Assembly: GCF_000421225.1 (NCBI RefSeq)
Contig: NZ_ATWL01000009.1
Coordinates: forward strand, 1 to 64,000
Reading direction: 5' to 3'
Source: Ruania albidiflava DSM 18029
GTDB taxonomy: Bacteria > Actinomycetota > Actinomycetes > Actinomycetales > Beutenbergiaceae
Length of the DNA: 64,000 nt
Shown in pieces: positions 46,170-54,508 of the stretch. Both the position numbers and the translations under genes were made by a program. Under the pieces are notes generated by a model, which saw only the letters and a program-made list of their open reading frames with translations, made no database searches and was not told the DNA's origin. Every line of letters begins with the position of its first letter. The stretch's first letter is position 1.

Positions 46170-47135
46170 ATGACTGCATCGCTACCGACAGACGCGAACG
46201 GGCTCGTCTCGCACGCGGATGCCGTGTCGCTGGGTCGAGCGGCCGAGCTGCTGCGCCAACAGCGCACCGGGGAGGTGCGTCGGATCGGGCGCGGCGTGTA
46301 CACCAGAGCGCAGCTGGAGCACGGGGCCCGGGGAGCTGCCCAGCGGTATCGCGAACGAGTGCTGGCGGCCGGCCGGCGGATGCGCGACCCGGTGTTCACC
46401 TCGTACTCGGCTGCCGCGCTGCACCGACTCCCGCTCGTGGGCAGGTGGCCGGAGGAGATCTACGTGATGTCCGACGGCCCGCACGGCCGGCGCCGGGGGG
46501 ACGTCGTCAGTGTGGCCCGGCGTGCACCCCTCGGCGCAGTGCGGGTTGCCGGTCAGCGCGCCACGCCCCCGGCGTTCACCCTGGTCCAGCTGGCTCGGCA
46601 TGCGCAGCTTGTGCAGGCGCTCGTAGCGGCGGATGCGGCGGCGATGGTGCCGCGGTCGCAGGGCAGGCGAGCGCTGATCACACCTGAGCAGCTCGTGGCC
46701 GAGTACGAGCGCCTGCGACCGTTTCATGGCTCCCGTCGGGTGCGTCCGGTCCTCGATCGCGTGACCACCTTGGCCGAGACCCCGCTGGAGACGCTCAGCC
46801 GGTTGGTGATCGAGCAGCTCGGGTTCGCCATGCCGGTGCTGCAGCAGCACTTCTGGCTGCCGGCTCTGGGCCGCGATGCTTACGTCGACTTCTACTGGCC
46901 GGACGTCGGGGTGATCGGTGAAGCCGATGGTCATGGCAAGTACCTCGGCGCAGGGTCTGCTGACGGTGCTGCCCAGCGCGTGATCGAGGAGAAGCAGCGC
47001 GAGGACGAGCTCCGGGAGCAGTCGAACGGATTCGCACGGTGGGGGTGGAGCGATGCCTGGCATCCTGCCCGGCTCGAGGCCATCCTGCTGCGCGCGGGCG
47101 TCCCACGCCCAGGTCCGCGGCGCGTGCTCGTCTGA
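46170..47135 (+). CDS. AbiEi/DUF559-like protein, copy 3
   Basis: The 321-residue protein starts with an AbiEi-like winged helix (DANGLVSHADAVSLGRAAEL, VRRIGRGVYTRAQ), has the middle VFTSYSAAALHRLPLVGRWP and TLVQLARHAQLVQALVAADA shared with copy 1, and a PD-(D/E)XK-like end: Glu in TPLETLSRLVIEQ, Asp in AYVDFYWPD, and ExD in IGEADGHGKY, then EEKQREDELRE and ARWGWSDAW. It is much closer to copy 1 than to copy 2. It lies between palindromes B1 and B2, and prpD starts 26 bases after B2. Activity is unproven; there is no adjacent toxin gene. Confidence 0.8.
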   Translation: MTASLPTDANGLVSHADAVSLGRAAELLRQQRTGEVRRIGRGVYTRAQLEHGARGAAQRYRERVLAAGRRMRDPVFTSYSAAALHRLPLVGRWPEEIYVMSDGPHGRRRGDVVSVARRAPLGAVRVAGQRATPPAFTLVQLARHAQLVQALVAADAAAMVPRSQGRRALITPEQLVAEYERLRPFHGSRRVRPVLDRVTTLAETPLETLSRLVIEQLGFAMPVLQQHFWLPALGRDAYVDFYWPDVGVIGEADGHGKYLGAGSADGAAQRVIEEKQREDELREQSNGFARWGWSDAWHPARLEAILLRAGVPRPGPRRVLV

Positions 47136-47154
47136 CCCGCAGGCCCGCCCGCCG

Positions 47155-47220
47155 TTGGAACACACTTAGCGCATTCGAACCCGGGTACAGGGTGGTTCGA
47201 ATGCGCTAAGCGTGTTCCAA
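47155..47220. repeat. Palindromic element B2, downstream of gene copy 3
   Basis: Two 27-base arms (47155-47181 and 47194-47220) match at 26 of 27 positions around a 12-base loop. The arms begin TTGGAACAC and contain TTAGCGCATTCGAACC. It begins 20 bases after the stop of copy 3 and ends 25 bases before prpD. Confidence 0.92.
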
Positions 47221-47245
47221 TGCGGATCAAGAGAAGGGAACCACT

Positions 47246-48763
47246 ATGCCGACCACCTTTGAGGTGCGCACTCGCCCCAGCTCTGCTGACCTGCCGCGCA
47301 GCCAGCAGCTCGCGTGGCACCTGGCCGAGCTGGCCACCACCGAGGCGCCGGTCCCCGAGGCGGTCACGGACATGGTGGTCAACCGGGTGATCGACAACGC
47401 TGCTGTGGCTACCGCCTCGCTGCTGCGGGAACCGGTGGTCGCCGCCCGCGCGCAGGCCGTCGCCCACCCCTACGCCCCAGGTGCGACGGTGTTCGGCCGC
47501 AGCAGCGACCTGCGGGTCAGCCCGGAGTGGGCCGCCTGGGCGAACGGGGTGGCGGTGCGGGAGCTGGACTTCCACGACACCTACCTGGCCGCCGACTACT
47601 CCCACCCGGGGGACAACATCCCCGCGCTGCTGGCCGTCGCCCAGCACACCGGCGCCACCGGCGCCCAGCTGGTGCGCGCGATCGCCACGGCCTACGAGGT
47701 GCAGGTGGCCCTGGTGGATGCGATCAGCCTGCACCAGCACAAGATCGACCACGTCGCCCACCTCGGCCCGAGCGCCGCCGCCGGCCTGGGCACGCTGCTC
47801 GGTCTGGACACCGAGACCACGTTCGCTGCGATCGGGCAGGCGCTGCACACCACCACCGCTACCCGGCAGTCCCGCAAGGGTCGCATCTCCACCTGGAAGG
47901 CCTACGCCCCCGCGTTCGCCGGCAAGGTCGCCATCGAAGCCGTGGACCGGGCGATGCGCGGGCAGAGCTCGCCCGAACCGATCTACGAAGGTGAGGACGG
48001 GGTGATCGCCTGGCTGCTCGGCGGTCCGGAGGCCCGTTACCAGGTGACCCTGCCCGACCCGGGCGAACCGCACGAGGGCATCCTGCGCACCTACACCAAG
48101 GAGCACTCCGCCGAGTACCAGTCGCAGGCGCTGATCGACCTGGCCCGCCGGTTGCACCGCACCCACCCGGAGCTGGCCGACCCGGCCAACGTCGCCTCGA
48201 TCGTGATCCACACCAGCCACCACACCCACTACGTGATCGGCTCCGGAGCCAACGATCCACAGAAGTACGACCCGCACGCCACCCGGGAGACCCTGGATCA
48301 CTCCATCCCCTACATCGTCGCGGTGGCGCTGCAGGACGGCGCCTGGCACCACGAGCGCTCCTACGCCCCCCAGCGCGCCCAGCGGCCGGACACCGTGGAC
48401 CTGTGGCACAAGATCACCACCGCCGAGGACCCGGCCTGGACCCGCCGCTACCACAGCGAGGACCCAGCCGAGAAGGCGTTCGGCGGTCGGATGGAGATCA
48501 CCCTGACCGACGGGCGCGCCCTGAGCGAGGAGATCGCGATGGCCGATGCCCACCCGCTGGGGGCTCGTCCGTTTGCGCGGGAGCAGTACGTGGCGAAGTT
48601 CCACTCGCTGGCCGACGGCGTTGCTGAGCCTGCGGAGGTCGCTCGCTTCCTCGAGGTGGTCGCCCGGCTAGGCGAGCTGGCCCCGGACGAGCTGTTCGGT
48701 CTCACGGTCACCGCTGCACCCGGTCTGCTCGGCCGGGTGCCCAGCCCGAAGGGGTTGTTCTGA
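47246..48763 (+). CDS. prpD: 2-methylcitrate dehydratase (MmgE/PrpD family)
   Basis: The 505-residue protein dehydrates 2-methylcitrate in propionate catabolism. It has the MmgE/PrpD pattern ([60 protein letters not shown]) and the C-terminal [20 protein letters not shown] stretch. GAGAAGGG at 47230-47237 precedes the ATG. It is followed by prpB and prpC. Its promoter must lie inside or next to the inserted palindrome unit. Confidence 0.94.
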   Translation: MPTTFEVRTRPSSADLPRSQQLAWHLAELATTEAPVPEAVTDMVVNRVIDNAAVATASLLREPVVAARAQAVAHPYAPGATVFGRSSDLRVSPEWAAWANGVAVRELDFHDTYLAADYSHPGDNIPALLAVAQHTGATGAQLVRAIATAYEVQVALVDAISLHQHKIDHVAHLGPSAAAGLGTLLGLDTETTFAAIGQALHTTTATRQSRKGRISTWKAYAPAFAGKVAIEAVDRAMRGQSSPEPIYEGEDGVIAWLLGGPEARYQVTLPDPGEPHEGILRTYTKEHSAEYQSQALIDLARRLHRTHPELADPANVASIVIHTSHHTHYVIGSGANDPQKYDPHATRETLDHSIPYIVAVALQDGAWHHERSYAPQRAQRPDTVDLWHKITTAEDPAWTRRYHSEDPAEKAFGGRMEITLTDGRALSEEIAMADAHPLGARPFAREQYVAKFHSLADGVAEPAEVARFLEVVARLGELAPDELFGLTVTAAPGLLGRVPSPKGLF

Positions 48764-48809
48764 TGCGCGCCCGCCCCGTGGGCGCCCCAGCCGGGAAGGA
48801 GGCGCACTG

Positions 48810-49724
48810 ATGCTGCACGCCACCACCTCCGACGCGGCCAAGCGGCACCACCTGCGCGAGGCACTCGCCACCGGGGAGCTGCTGCGGTTCCCGGGTGCGC
48901 TGAACCCGCTGTCCGCACGGCTGATCGCCGAGCACGGCTTCGAGGGGGTGTACGTCTCCGGGGCGGTGCTCTCGGCCGACCTGGGCCTGCCGGACATCGG
49001 GTTGACCACGCTGCCCGAGGTCGCCACCCGGGCCGGGCAGATCGCCCGGATGAGCGACCTGCCCACGATCGTCGATGCCGACACCGGGTTCGGGGAGCCG
49101 ATGAACGTGGCCCGCACTGTGCAGATGCTCGAGGACGCCGGGCTGGCCGGCTGCCACATCGAGGACCAGGTGAACCCGAAGCGCTGCGGGCACCTGGAGG
49201 GCAAGCAGGTGGTGGACGCTGCCACCGCAGTGCGCCGCATCCGGGCCGCCGTGGCCGCCCGCCGGGACGAGAACTTCCTCGTCATGGCCCGCACCGACGT
49301 GCGCGCCATGGAGGGGCTGGACGCGATGATCGACCGGGCCAAGGCGTATGTGGCCGCCGGAGCGGACGCGATCTTCCCAGAAGCCCTGCGGGACGTGCGC
49401 GAGTTCGAGCAGGTGACCTCCGCCGTCGACGTGCCGGTGCTGGCGAACATGACCGAGTTCGGCAAGTCCGAGCTGCTCACCACCGCCCAGCTCGCGGGCG
49501 CCGGTGTGCAGATCGTGATCTACCCGGTGACTCTGTTCCGGCTCGCCATGGGTGCCGCCGAGGCCGGGCTCGCCGAGATCGCCGCCGAAGGCACCCAACG
49601 CGCCCTGGTGCCGCAGATGCAGACCCGCAAGCGGCTGTATGAGCTGGTGGACTACGCCGGCTACGCCGCATTCGACACTGACATCTTCACCTCCACCGAC
49701 CCCGACCACGCCGACTGGTCCTGA
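48810..49724 (+). CDS. prpB: Methylisocitrate lyase
   Basis: The 304-residue protein cleaves 2-methylisocitrate to pyruvate and succinate. It has the isocitrate lyase superfamily pattern: VSGAVLSADLGLPDIGL, Mg-binding DADTGFGEP, catalytic Cys in the family position as DQVNPKRCGHLEGKQV, and MARTDVRAMEGLDAMIDRAK. AAGGAGG lies 9-15 bases before the ATG. It is 46 bases after prpD. Confidence 0.95.
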   Translation: MLHATTSDAAKRHHLREALATGELLRFPGALNPLSARLIAEHGFEGVYVSGAVLSADLGLPDIGLTTLPEVATRAGQIARMSDLPTIVDADTGFGEPMNVARTVQMLEDAGLAGCHIEDQVNPKRCGHLEGKQVVDAATAVRRIRAAVAARRDENFLVMARTDVRAMEGLDAMIDRAKAYVAAGADAIFPEALRDVREFEQVTSAVDVPVLANMTEFGKSELLTTAQLAGAGVQIVIYPVTLFRLAMGAAEAGLAEIAAEGTQRALVPQMQTRKRLYELVDYAGYAAFDTDIFTSTDPDHADWS

Positions 49725-49765
49725 CCACAGGCCGCCGGCCCACCCCGATGCGAAGGAGCAGACCG

Positions 49766-50899
49766 ATGAGCCAGACACCCGAGATCCACAAGGGCTTGAA
49801 CGGGGTGGTGGTGGACGCCACCGCCATCTCCAAGGTCAACCCGGAGACCAACTCGCTGCTCTACCGCGGCTACCCGGTGCAGGACCTGGCCGCCCGCTGC
49901 AGCTTCGAGGAGGTGGCGCACCTGCTGCTGCGCGGGGAGCTGCCCAGTGCAGACGAGCTCGGCGGATTCCAGCAGCAGGAACGTTCCCTGCGCGCCCTGG
50001 ACGAACGCACCAAGACGCTGATCGACAGCCTGCCGACCAGTGCCCACCCGATGGACGTGGTGCGCACCGCGGTCAGCCAGCTCGGCACCTTCGACCACAC
50101 CCTGCTCGAGGCCGACGGGCTCACCGATCCGCAGCTGAACGACGGCAGGGCGATGTACCTGTTCGCCCAGCTGCCGGCGATCGTGGCCTACGACCAGCGC
50201 CGCCGCCACGGGCAGGAGCTGGTGGAGCCGCGGGCGGACCTCGGCTACTCGGCGAACTTCCTGCACATGACCTTCGGCGAGGAGCCCAGCGAGGTGGTCG
50301 AGCGCGCCTTCGACGTCTCGATGATCCTGTACGCCGAGCACTCCTTCAACGCCTCCACGTTCACCGCCCGGGTGATCACCTCCACGCTGGCGGACATGTA
50401 CTCGGCGGTCACCGGAGCGATCGGGGCGCTGAAGGGGCCCCTGCACGGCGGGGCGAACGAGGCGGTGATGGCCACGTTCGCCGAGATCGGCTCGGCGGAC
50501 GGGGTGCAGGCGTGGTTGGCGGACGCGCTGGCGAACAAGAAGAAGATCATGGGCTTCGGGCACCGGGTGTACAAGAACGGCGACTCCCGGGTGCCGACGA
50601 TGAAGGGTGTGCTCGACGACCTGGTTGCGCACTTCGACCGGCCCGACCTCGGCGAGCTGTACACCGCGCTGGAGACGGAGATGGGCGAGCGGAAGAACAT
50701 CAAACCCAACCTGGACTATCCGGCCGGCCCCGCCTACCACCTGATGGGCTTCGACACTCAGACGTTCACTCCGCTGTTCGTGGCCTCCCGGGTGACCGGC
50801 TGGTGCGCGCACATCATGGAACAGCTCGCCTCGAATGCGCTGATCCGCCCGCTGAGCGAGTACACCGGCCCGGAGCAGCGGGAGGTCCCGGGCCACTAG
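49766..50899 (+). CDS. prpC: 2-methylcitrate synthase
   Basis: The 377-residue citrate synthase family protein joins propionyl-CoA and oxaloacetate. It has GVVVDATAISKVNPETNSLL, a LYRGYPVQDLA start, His in GPLHGGANEAVM, the GFGHRVYKNGDSR motif, and Asp-Arg near the C-terminus (FVASRVTGWCAHIMEQL). GAAGGAG at 49752-49758 is 7 bases before ATG 49766; the earlier ATG 49748 would overlap it. Its size and operon distinguish it from the main citrate synthase. Confidence 0.93.
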   Translation: MSQTPEIHKGLNGVVVDATAISKVNPETNSLLYRGYPVQDLAARCSFEEVAHLLLRGELPSADELGGFQQQERSLRALDERTKTLIDSLPTSAHPMDVVRTAVSQLGTFDHTLLEADGLTDPQLNDGRAMYLFAQLPAIVAYDQRRRHGQELVEPRADLGYSANFLHMTFGEEPSEVVERAFDVSMILYAEHSFNASTFTARVITSTLADMYSAVTGAIGALKGPLHGGANEAVMATFAEIGSADGVQAWLADALANKKKIMGFGHRVYKNGDSRVPTMKGVLDDLVAHFDRPDLGELYTALETEMGERKNIKPNLDYPAGPAYHLMGFDTQTFTPLFVASRVTGWCAHIMEQLASNALIRPLSEYTGPEQREVPGH

Positions 50900-50916
50900 A
50901 CCCGGCACGTCCCCTC

Positions 50917-50977
50917 TCGCGAACGCCCTGGTTTGCGGCTCGGCGGCCGATTTTGCCGCAGAGCAGGGCGTTCGCGG
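50917..50977. repeat. Palindromic element A3, solitary
   Basis: The 61-base element has arms TCGCGAACGCCCTGGTTTGC (50917 on) and a right arm matching at 20 of 23 positions, ending 50977. It belongs to the family that brackets gene copy 2 but has no gene with it. It ends 38 bases before the aromatic leader peptide. Confidence 0.85.
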
Positions 50978-51003
50978 TTGGTGGGGCGGGGGCCCCGGGC
51001 GTG

Positions 51004-51009
51004 TATGCT
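51004..51009 (+). promoter_or_regulatory. -10 box of the DAHP synthase leader transcript
   Basis: TATGCT ends 6 bases before the leader-peptide ATG, so transcription would start at or next to the ATG (leaderless). No good -35 box is seen at 17 bases; the upstream sequence is G-rich. Confidence 0.55.
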
Positions 51010-51015
51010 CGTGCC

Positions 51016-51078
51016 ATGCACACCGTTCGTTGGTATTGGCGCTTTGCGTCGGCTCCGGCCGCCGCGAGCACCTGCTGA
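51016..51078 (+). CDS. Aromatic leader peptide of DAHP synthase gene, 20 residues
   Basis: The reading frame MHTVRWYWRFASAPAAASTC ends in TGA at 51076-51078. The run RWYWRF puts Trp-Tyr-Trp and Phe within five residues, which is far from chance and is the mark of an attenuation leader that senses aromatic amino acid supply through charged tRNAs. It precedes the first enzyme of the shikimate pathway by 116 bases. A leader peptide before aroF is known in Corynebacterium; this one has a different sequence. A -10 box just before the ATG indicates leaderless translation. Confidence 0.8.
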   Translation: MHTVRWYWRFASAPAAASTC

Positions 51079-51098
51079 CGCGCGCGACCGGAGCCGAC
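51048..51098 (+). promoter_or_regulatory. Attenuator stem overlapping the leader peptide
   Basis: GTCGGCTCCGG (51048-51058, inside the leader frame after the aromatic codons) pairs perfectly with CCGGAGCCGAC (51088-51098). A ribosome stalled at the aromatic codons would cover or free this stem, making it the likely switch element. Confidence 0.6.
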
Positions 51099-51100
51099 CA

Positions 51101-51125
51101 GGCGTGGACCCCACGGGTCCGCGCC
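51101..51125 (+). terminator. Attenuator terminator-like hairpin before the DAHP synthase gene
   Basis: GGCGTGGACCC, a CAC loop and GGGTCCGCGCC form an 11-pair stem including one G-U pair, 70 bases before the DAHP synthase ATG. There is no T run. It lies 2 bases after the upstream stem, so the two may compete with alternative pairings. Confidence 0.55.
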
Positions 51126-51194
51126 TTCGCCATTTCCAGGCGGGCGCTCCGAGAACCAGCGGTGGGTCCGCCGTCACGAGACGAAGGACCACAG

Positions 51195-52274
51195 ATGACC
51201 GCTTCCGCCCCTGCTGCAGCACCCACCCACGACCTGCGGGTGCTGCGGATGGATCCGCTGCCCACCCCCGGTGAGGTGATCGCCGACCTGCCGCTGCCCG
51301 GCCGGTCCGCCGACCTGGTCGCCGGAGCCCGGCAGCAGGCCGCCGACGTGCTCGCCGGTCGTGACGACCGGCTGCTGGTGGTGGTCGGCCCGTGCAGCGT
51401 GCACGACCCGGAGGCGGCGATCGAGTACGCCCAGCGGCTCGCCGCGGCGGCCGACCGGCTGGCCGAGGACCTGCTGGTGGTGATGCGGGTGTACTTCGAG
51501 AAGCCGCGCACCACCACCGGCTGGAAGGGGCTGATCAACGACCCCGGTCTGGACGGCAGCTACGACATCCCCCGCGGGCTGCGGCTGGGCCGGCAGGTGC
51601 TGCTGGACGTGCTCGAGGCCGGGGTGCCGGCAGGGTGTGAGTTCCTGGAGACCACCTCTCCGCAGTACATCGCCGACACCGTCTCCTACGGGGCGATCGG
51701 GGCGCGCACCGTGGAGTCGCAGGTGCACCGCCAGCTCGCCTCGGGCCTGTCCATGCCGATCGGGTTCAAGAACTCCTCCGACGGCGATGTGCAGGTGGCG
51801 ATCGACGGTTGCCGGGCTGCCTCGGCCGCCCAGGCGTTCCTCGGGGTCGACGCCGAGGGTCGGGCCGCGCTGGTGGAGACCGCCGGCAACCCGGACACGC
51901 ACGTGATCCTTCGCGGCGGGCGCGGTGGCCCCAACTACGGGGCCGAGCACGTGCACGCTGCTGCGGAGGGGCTCACCGCGGCCGGTCGGGCACCCCGGCT
52001 GGTGGTGGACGCCAGCCACGGCAACTCCGGCAAGGACCACCTGCGTCAGGCGATCGTGGCCGACGAGGTCGCCGACCAGGTCGCTGCCGGTTCCCGGGCC
52101 GTGGCCGGAGTGATGCTGGAGAGCTTCTTGGTGGCCGGCCGCCAGGAGCCGGCACCGACCGGGCTGGTCTACGGCCAGTCCGTCACCGACGCCTGCATGT
52201 CCTGGGAGGTGACCGAGCAGGTGCTGGAGAACCTCGCCCGGGCGAGCCACCGCCGTCGGACCGGAGAGCAGTGA
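51195..52274 (+). CDS. aroG: 3-deoxy-7-phosphoheptulonate (DAHP) synthase, type I
   Basis: The 359-residue protein joins phosphoenolpyruvate and erythrose 4-phosphate, the first step to aromatic amino acids. It has the AroFGH pattern: LLVVVGPCSVHDPEAAIEYA, RVYFEKPRTTTGWKGLINDP, GFKNSSDGDVQVAIDG, HVILRGGRGGPNYG and DASHGNSGKDH. GAAGGA lies 6-11 bases before the ATG. Expression is probably controlled by attenuation through the leader at 51016 and its hairpins. Confidence 0.95.
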   Translation: MTASAPAAAPTHDLRVLRMDPLPTPGEVIADLPLPGRSADLVAGARQQAADVLAGRDDRLLVVVGPCSVHDPEAAIEYAQRLAAAADRLAEDLLVVMRVYFEKPRTTTGWKGLINDPGLDGSYDIPRGLRLGRQVLLDVLEAGVPAGCEFLETTSPQYIADTVSYGAIGARTVESQVHRQLASGLSMPIGFKNSSDGDVQVAIDGCRAASAAQAFLGVDAEGRAALVETAGNPDTHVILRGGRGGPNYGAEHVHAAAEGLTAAGRAPRLVVDASHGNSGKDHLRQAIVADEVADQVAAGSRAVAGVMLESFLVAGRQEPAPTGLVYGQSVTDACMSWEVTEQVLENLARASHRRRTGEQ

Positions 52275-52437
52275 GGCGCACGCCGGCTGCACCGCCCCGC
52301 TCAGCCTGGCCGGGTGCGGACGGCGCGGTGAACCACGTGGAGCCCTCGCCGCCGGGGAGCAGTTCTGCGATGCTGAGGTCCTGCGGCGCGAGCGGCGCCG
52401 CCAGGAGCGGCACCTGTGGTGCCCCGAGGAGGAAGCG

Positions 52438-52881
52438 ATGAACCAGTCCACACCGGGCGGTCCCGGCAGCAGCGGCCCCGGCAGCGGCGGTGCGCAGAGC
52501 GGCACCTCTGGCGGCCAGGGATCGACGTGGTACGAGGAGTTCAAGGTCTCCGGCGACAACCTGGTGGCCAAGGTGCGCGAGCTGATCCGTGAGGGCAACG
52601 TGCGCCGGGTGTTCATCAAGAACGAGTCCGGCCAGACCCTGCTGGAGATCCCGCTCACCGCTGGGGTGGCGGTCACCGTGCTCACCGCGGCGGTCGCACC
52701 GGTGCTGGTGGCCGTGGGGGCCGTGGCAGCACTGCTCACCCAGGTCACCGTGGGCGTGGAGCGGCGCACGGGCGGGGAGGGCCAGGCACCCGGCACGGAG
52801 AGTGCGGGTGGGGCTGGTGGGCACGGCGAGCCACCGGCACCTCCGGAGATCTCCGCCGGACCGGGACCCGCCGGCCACTGA
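52438..52881 (+). CDS. DUF4342 domain protein
   Basis: The 147-residue protein has Gly/Ser-rich ends around a DUF4342-type core (TWYEEFKVSGDNLVAKVREL, then VRRVFIKNESGQTLLEIPLT) and one hydrophobic segment (VAVTVLTAAVAPVLVAVGAV). The core is a small alpha/beta domain of unknown function that is often joined to a membrane segment. GAGGAAG precedes the ATG. Confidence 0.82.
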   Translation: MNQSTPGGPGSSGPGSGGAQSGTSGGQGSTWYEEFKVSGDNLVAKVRELIREGNVRRVFIKNESGQTLLEIPLTAGVAVTVLTAAVAPVLVAVGAVAALLTQVTVGVERRTGGEGQAPGTESAGGAGGHGEPPAPPEISAGPGPAGH

Positions 52882-52904
52882 GCGGCGTCTGCGACGATGG
52901 GCTG

Positions 52905-53384
52905 ATGCCTGTCCCGGAGTTCATCACCGCCCTGCGCCGCCACGTCGGCACCGACCTGCTCTGGCTCTCCGGCGTCAGCGCCGTGGTGCTCGACGCCGAC
53001 GGACGCCTCCTGCTCGGCCGCCGCACCGACACCGGCCGGTGGGCGGTGATCAGCGGCATCCTGGAACCGGGGGAGCAGCCGGCGCCCGCGCTGCTGCGCG
53101 AAGTGCTCGAGGAGACCGGTGTGCACGCCGAGGTAGAGGCGCTGGTCAGCGTGTTCTCCGGCGAGGAGATGCGTTACCCGAACGGCGACCGCGCCCAGTA
53201 CCTGGACCTGACGTTCCGGTGCCGGTACACCGGCGGCCAGGCTGCCGTGGGCGACGACGAGTCCCTCGAGGTGGGCTGGTTCGCACCCGAGGCGCTGCCC
53301 GAACCGCTCACCGACTCCTCCCGACAGCGGATCGCCGACGCCCTGGCTCATGACCCCGCCGCGGGACCCCGCTTCGCCCGCTGA
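52905..53384 (+). CDS. Nudix hydrolase
   Basis: The 159-residue protein has the Nudix box GILEPGEQPAPALLREVLEE-TGV at about residues 50-72, with the REVLEE metal-binding core. It would cut a nucleoside diphosphate linked to another group; the substrate is unknown. The GACGAT hexamer 6 bases before the ATG could be a -10 box of a leaderless mRNA. It converges with the LacI gene at 53413. Confidence 0.9.
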   Translation: MPVPEFITALRRHVGTDLLWLSGVSAVVLDADGRLLLGRRTDTGRWAVISGILEPGEQPAPALLREVLEETGVHAEVEALVSVFSGEEMRYPNGDRAQYLDLTFRCRYTGGQAAVGDDESLEVGWFAPEALPEPLTDSSRQRIADALAHDPAAGPRFAR

Positions 53385-53399
53385 ACCACCCGCACTCCT

Positions 53400-53448
53400 G
53401 CCGCAGCGTCAATCAAAGTAGGGCACTGGTGCCCGGTCCTTCGTGACC
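53400..53448. repeat. Dispersed repeat D1 at the end of the purine LacI gene
   Basis: The 49-base sequence starts GCCGCAGCGTCAATCA, has an inner GGGCA-ctgg-TGCCC palindrome and ends CCTTCGTGACC. A relative lies at 58815-58873 in the same orientation. The two bracket the purine operon. D1 overlaps the last codons and stop of the LacI gene. Confidence 0.7.
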
Positions 53449-54438
53449 ATACGCACGTGCGGGCAGCACTGTGGCTGGCACCAGCCGCAGCTCCGGACGC
53501 ACCGGGCGCCCCTCGACGGCGTCCACGAGCAGGGCGACCCCGTTGCGGCCCTGCTGCTGCGGACTGACCGTCGCCCGGGTGATCGGCGGCAGGTCCGCCG
53601 GCCAGCTGTCCGTCTCGGTGAAGCAGCCGAGCGCCAGGTCCATCGGCGTCAGCCCGGCCCGCTGGGCCTCCTCCGCCAGGATCGGGGCGTGGTAGTCCTC
53701 CAGGCCGATGACGGCGTCCGGTCGCCCCGCCGCGGTGAGCATCGCCCGCACCAGGGCGCGGGTCTCGTCCAGGTCCTTGCTGCCCCGGACGGTGATCGGC
53801 GCCTTGCCGTGCTGCTCGCACCAGCGCTCGTACCCGGCTCGGCAGGCGGCGGTGTAGCTGTCCTCACCGTCGGAGGTGAGCAGCACCGGGGACCGGTCCC
53901 GCGCGGCGACCAGGTGGTCGCACAGCGCCGACACGGCTGCTGCGTGGTCGAAGTCGATCCATGGCTGCTGGGCGGAGGGTGCGTTCGCCCGGTCGGCGAC
54001 CACGGGCACACCTCGGCGCCGGGCCGCTGCCACGATCGGGTCGGCGGTGAGCGGGTCGAGCACGAGGAGTCCGTCCAGTGGGAAGGACAGCACGGCCTCG
54101 GAGCCGAGCTCGGCCGGCAGCACGGTCATCGCGTACCCGCGGTCCAGGGCGGCGCTGACAGCGGCGTCGATGGCAGCGGCGAAGTACGGCAACCGGGTGA
54201 AGGTCCAAGCGGTCTGCCCGTACTTGGTGACCAGCAGACCCAGCAGCCGGGTCCGCCCGGCGCGCAGGCTGCGCGCCAACGAGCTCGGCCGGTAGCCGAG
54301 CTCCTGGGCCACCTGGTGCACTCGCTCCCGGGTGCGCTGACTGATCCGGCCCTTGCCGTTCAGCGCGTCCGAGACGGTGGTGACCGAGACCCCGGCGGCT
54401 GCCGCGACCTCGCGGATCCCGGGGGCGGACGTGCTCAT
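53413..54438 (-). CDS. LacI-family regulator of the purine-salvage operon
   Basis: The 341-residue protein has a LacI helix-turn-helix (IREVAAAAGVSVTTVSDALN, about residues 8-27), hinge region (RPSSLARSLRAGRTRLLGLL) and a sugar/base sensor domain. ATG 54438 is chosen to place the helix-turn-helix near the start. It is the last gene of the operon NCS1 permease, Ade, deaminase, LacI, 70 bases after the deaminase. The perfect palindrome GAAACGTTTC before the permease is a typical LacI-family operator and its likely target. The last codons are encoded within repeat D1. Confidence 0.87.
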   Translation of the reverse strand: MSTSAPGIREVAAAAGVSVTTVSDALNGKGRISQRTRERVHQVAQELGYRPSSLARSLRAGRTRLLGLLVTKYGQTAWTFTRLPYFAAAIDAAVSAALDRGYAMTVLPAELGSEAVLSFPLDGLLVLDPLTADPIVAAARRRGVPVVADRANAPSAQQPWIDFDHAAAVSALCDHLVAARDRSPVLLTSDGEDSYTAACRAGYERWCEQHGKAPITVRGSKDLDETRALVRAMLTAAGRPDAVIGLEDYHAPILAEEAQRAGLTPMDLALGCFTETDSWPADLPPITRATVSPQQQGRNGVALLVDAVEGRPVRPELRLVPATVLPARAYGHEGPGTSALL

Positions 54439-54508
54439 GGGGGAATCGTGGCACAGAGGAAGGTGCGCGGGCGGCGAGGAGGGGCCGCGCCGCCCGCGCA
54501 CTGCCCCC

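Noticed and set aside
42397-47135. Complete type IV AbiEi/AbiEii toxin-antitoxin pairs
   Set aside because: None of the three AbiEi-like genes has a neighbouring AbiEii-like nucleotidyltransferase gene; the next genes are housekeeping.
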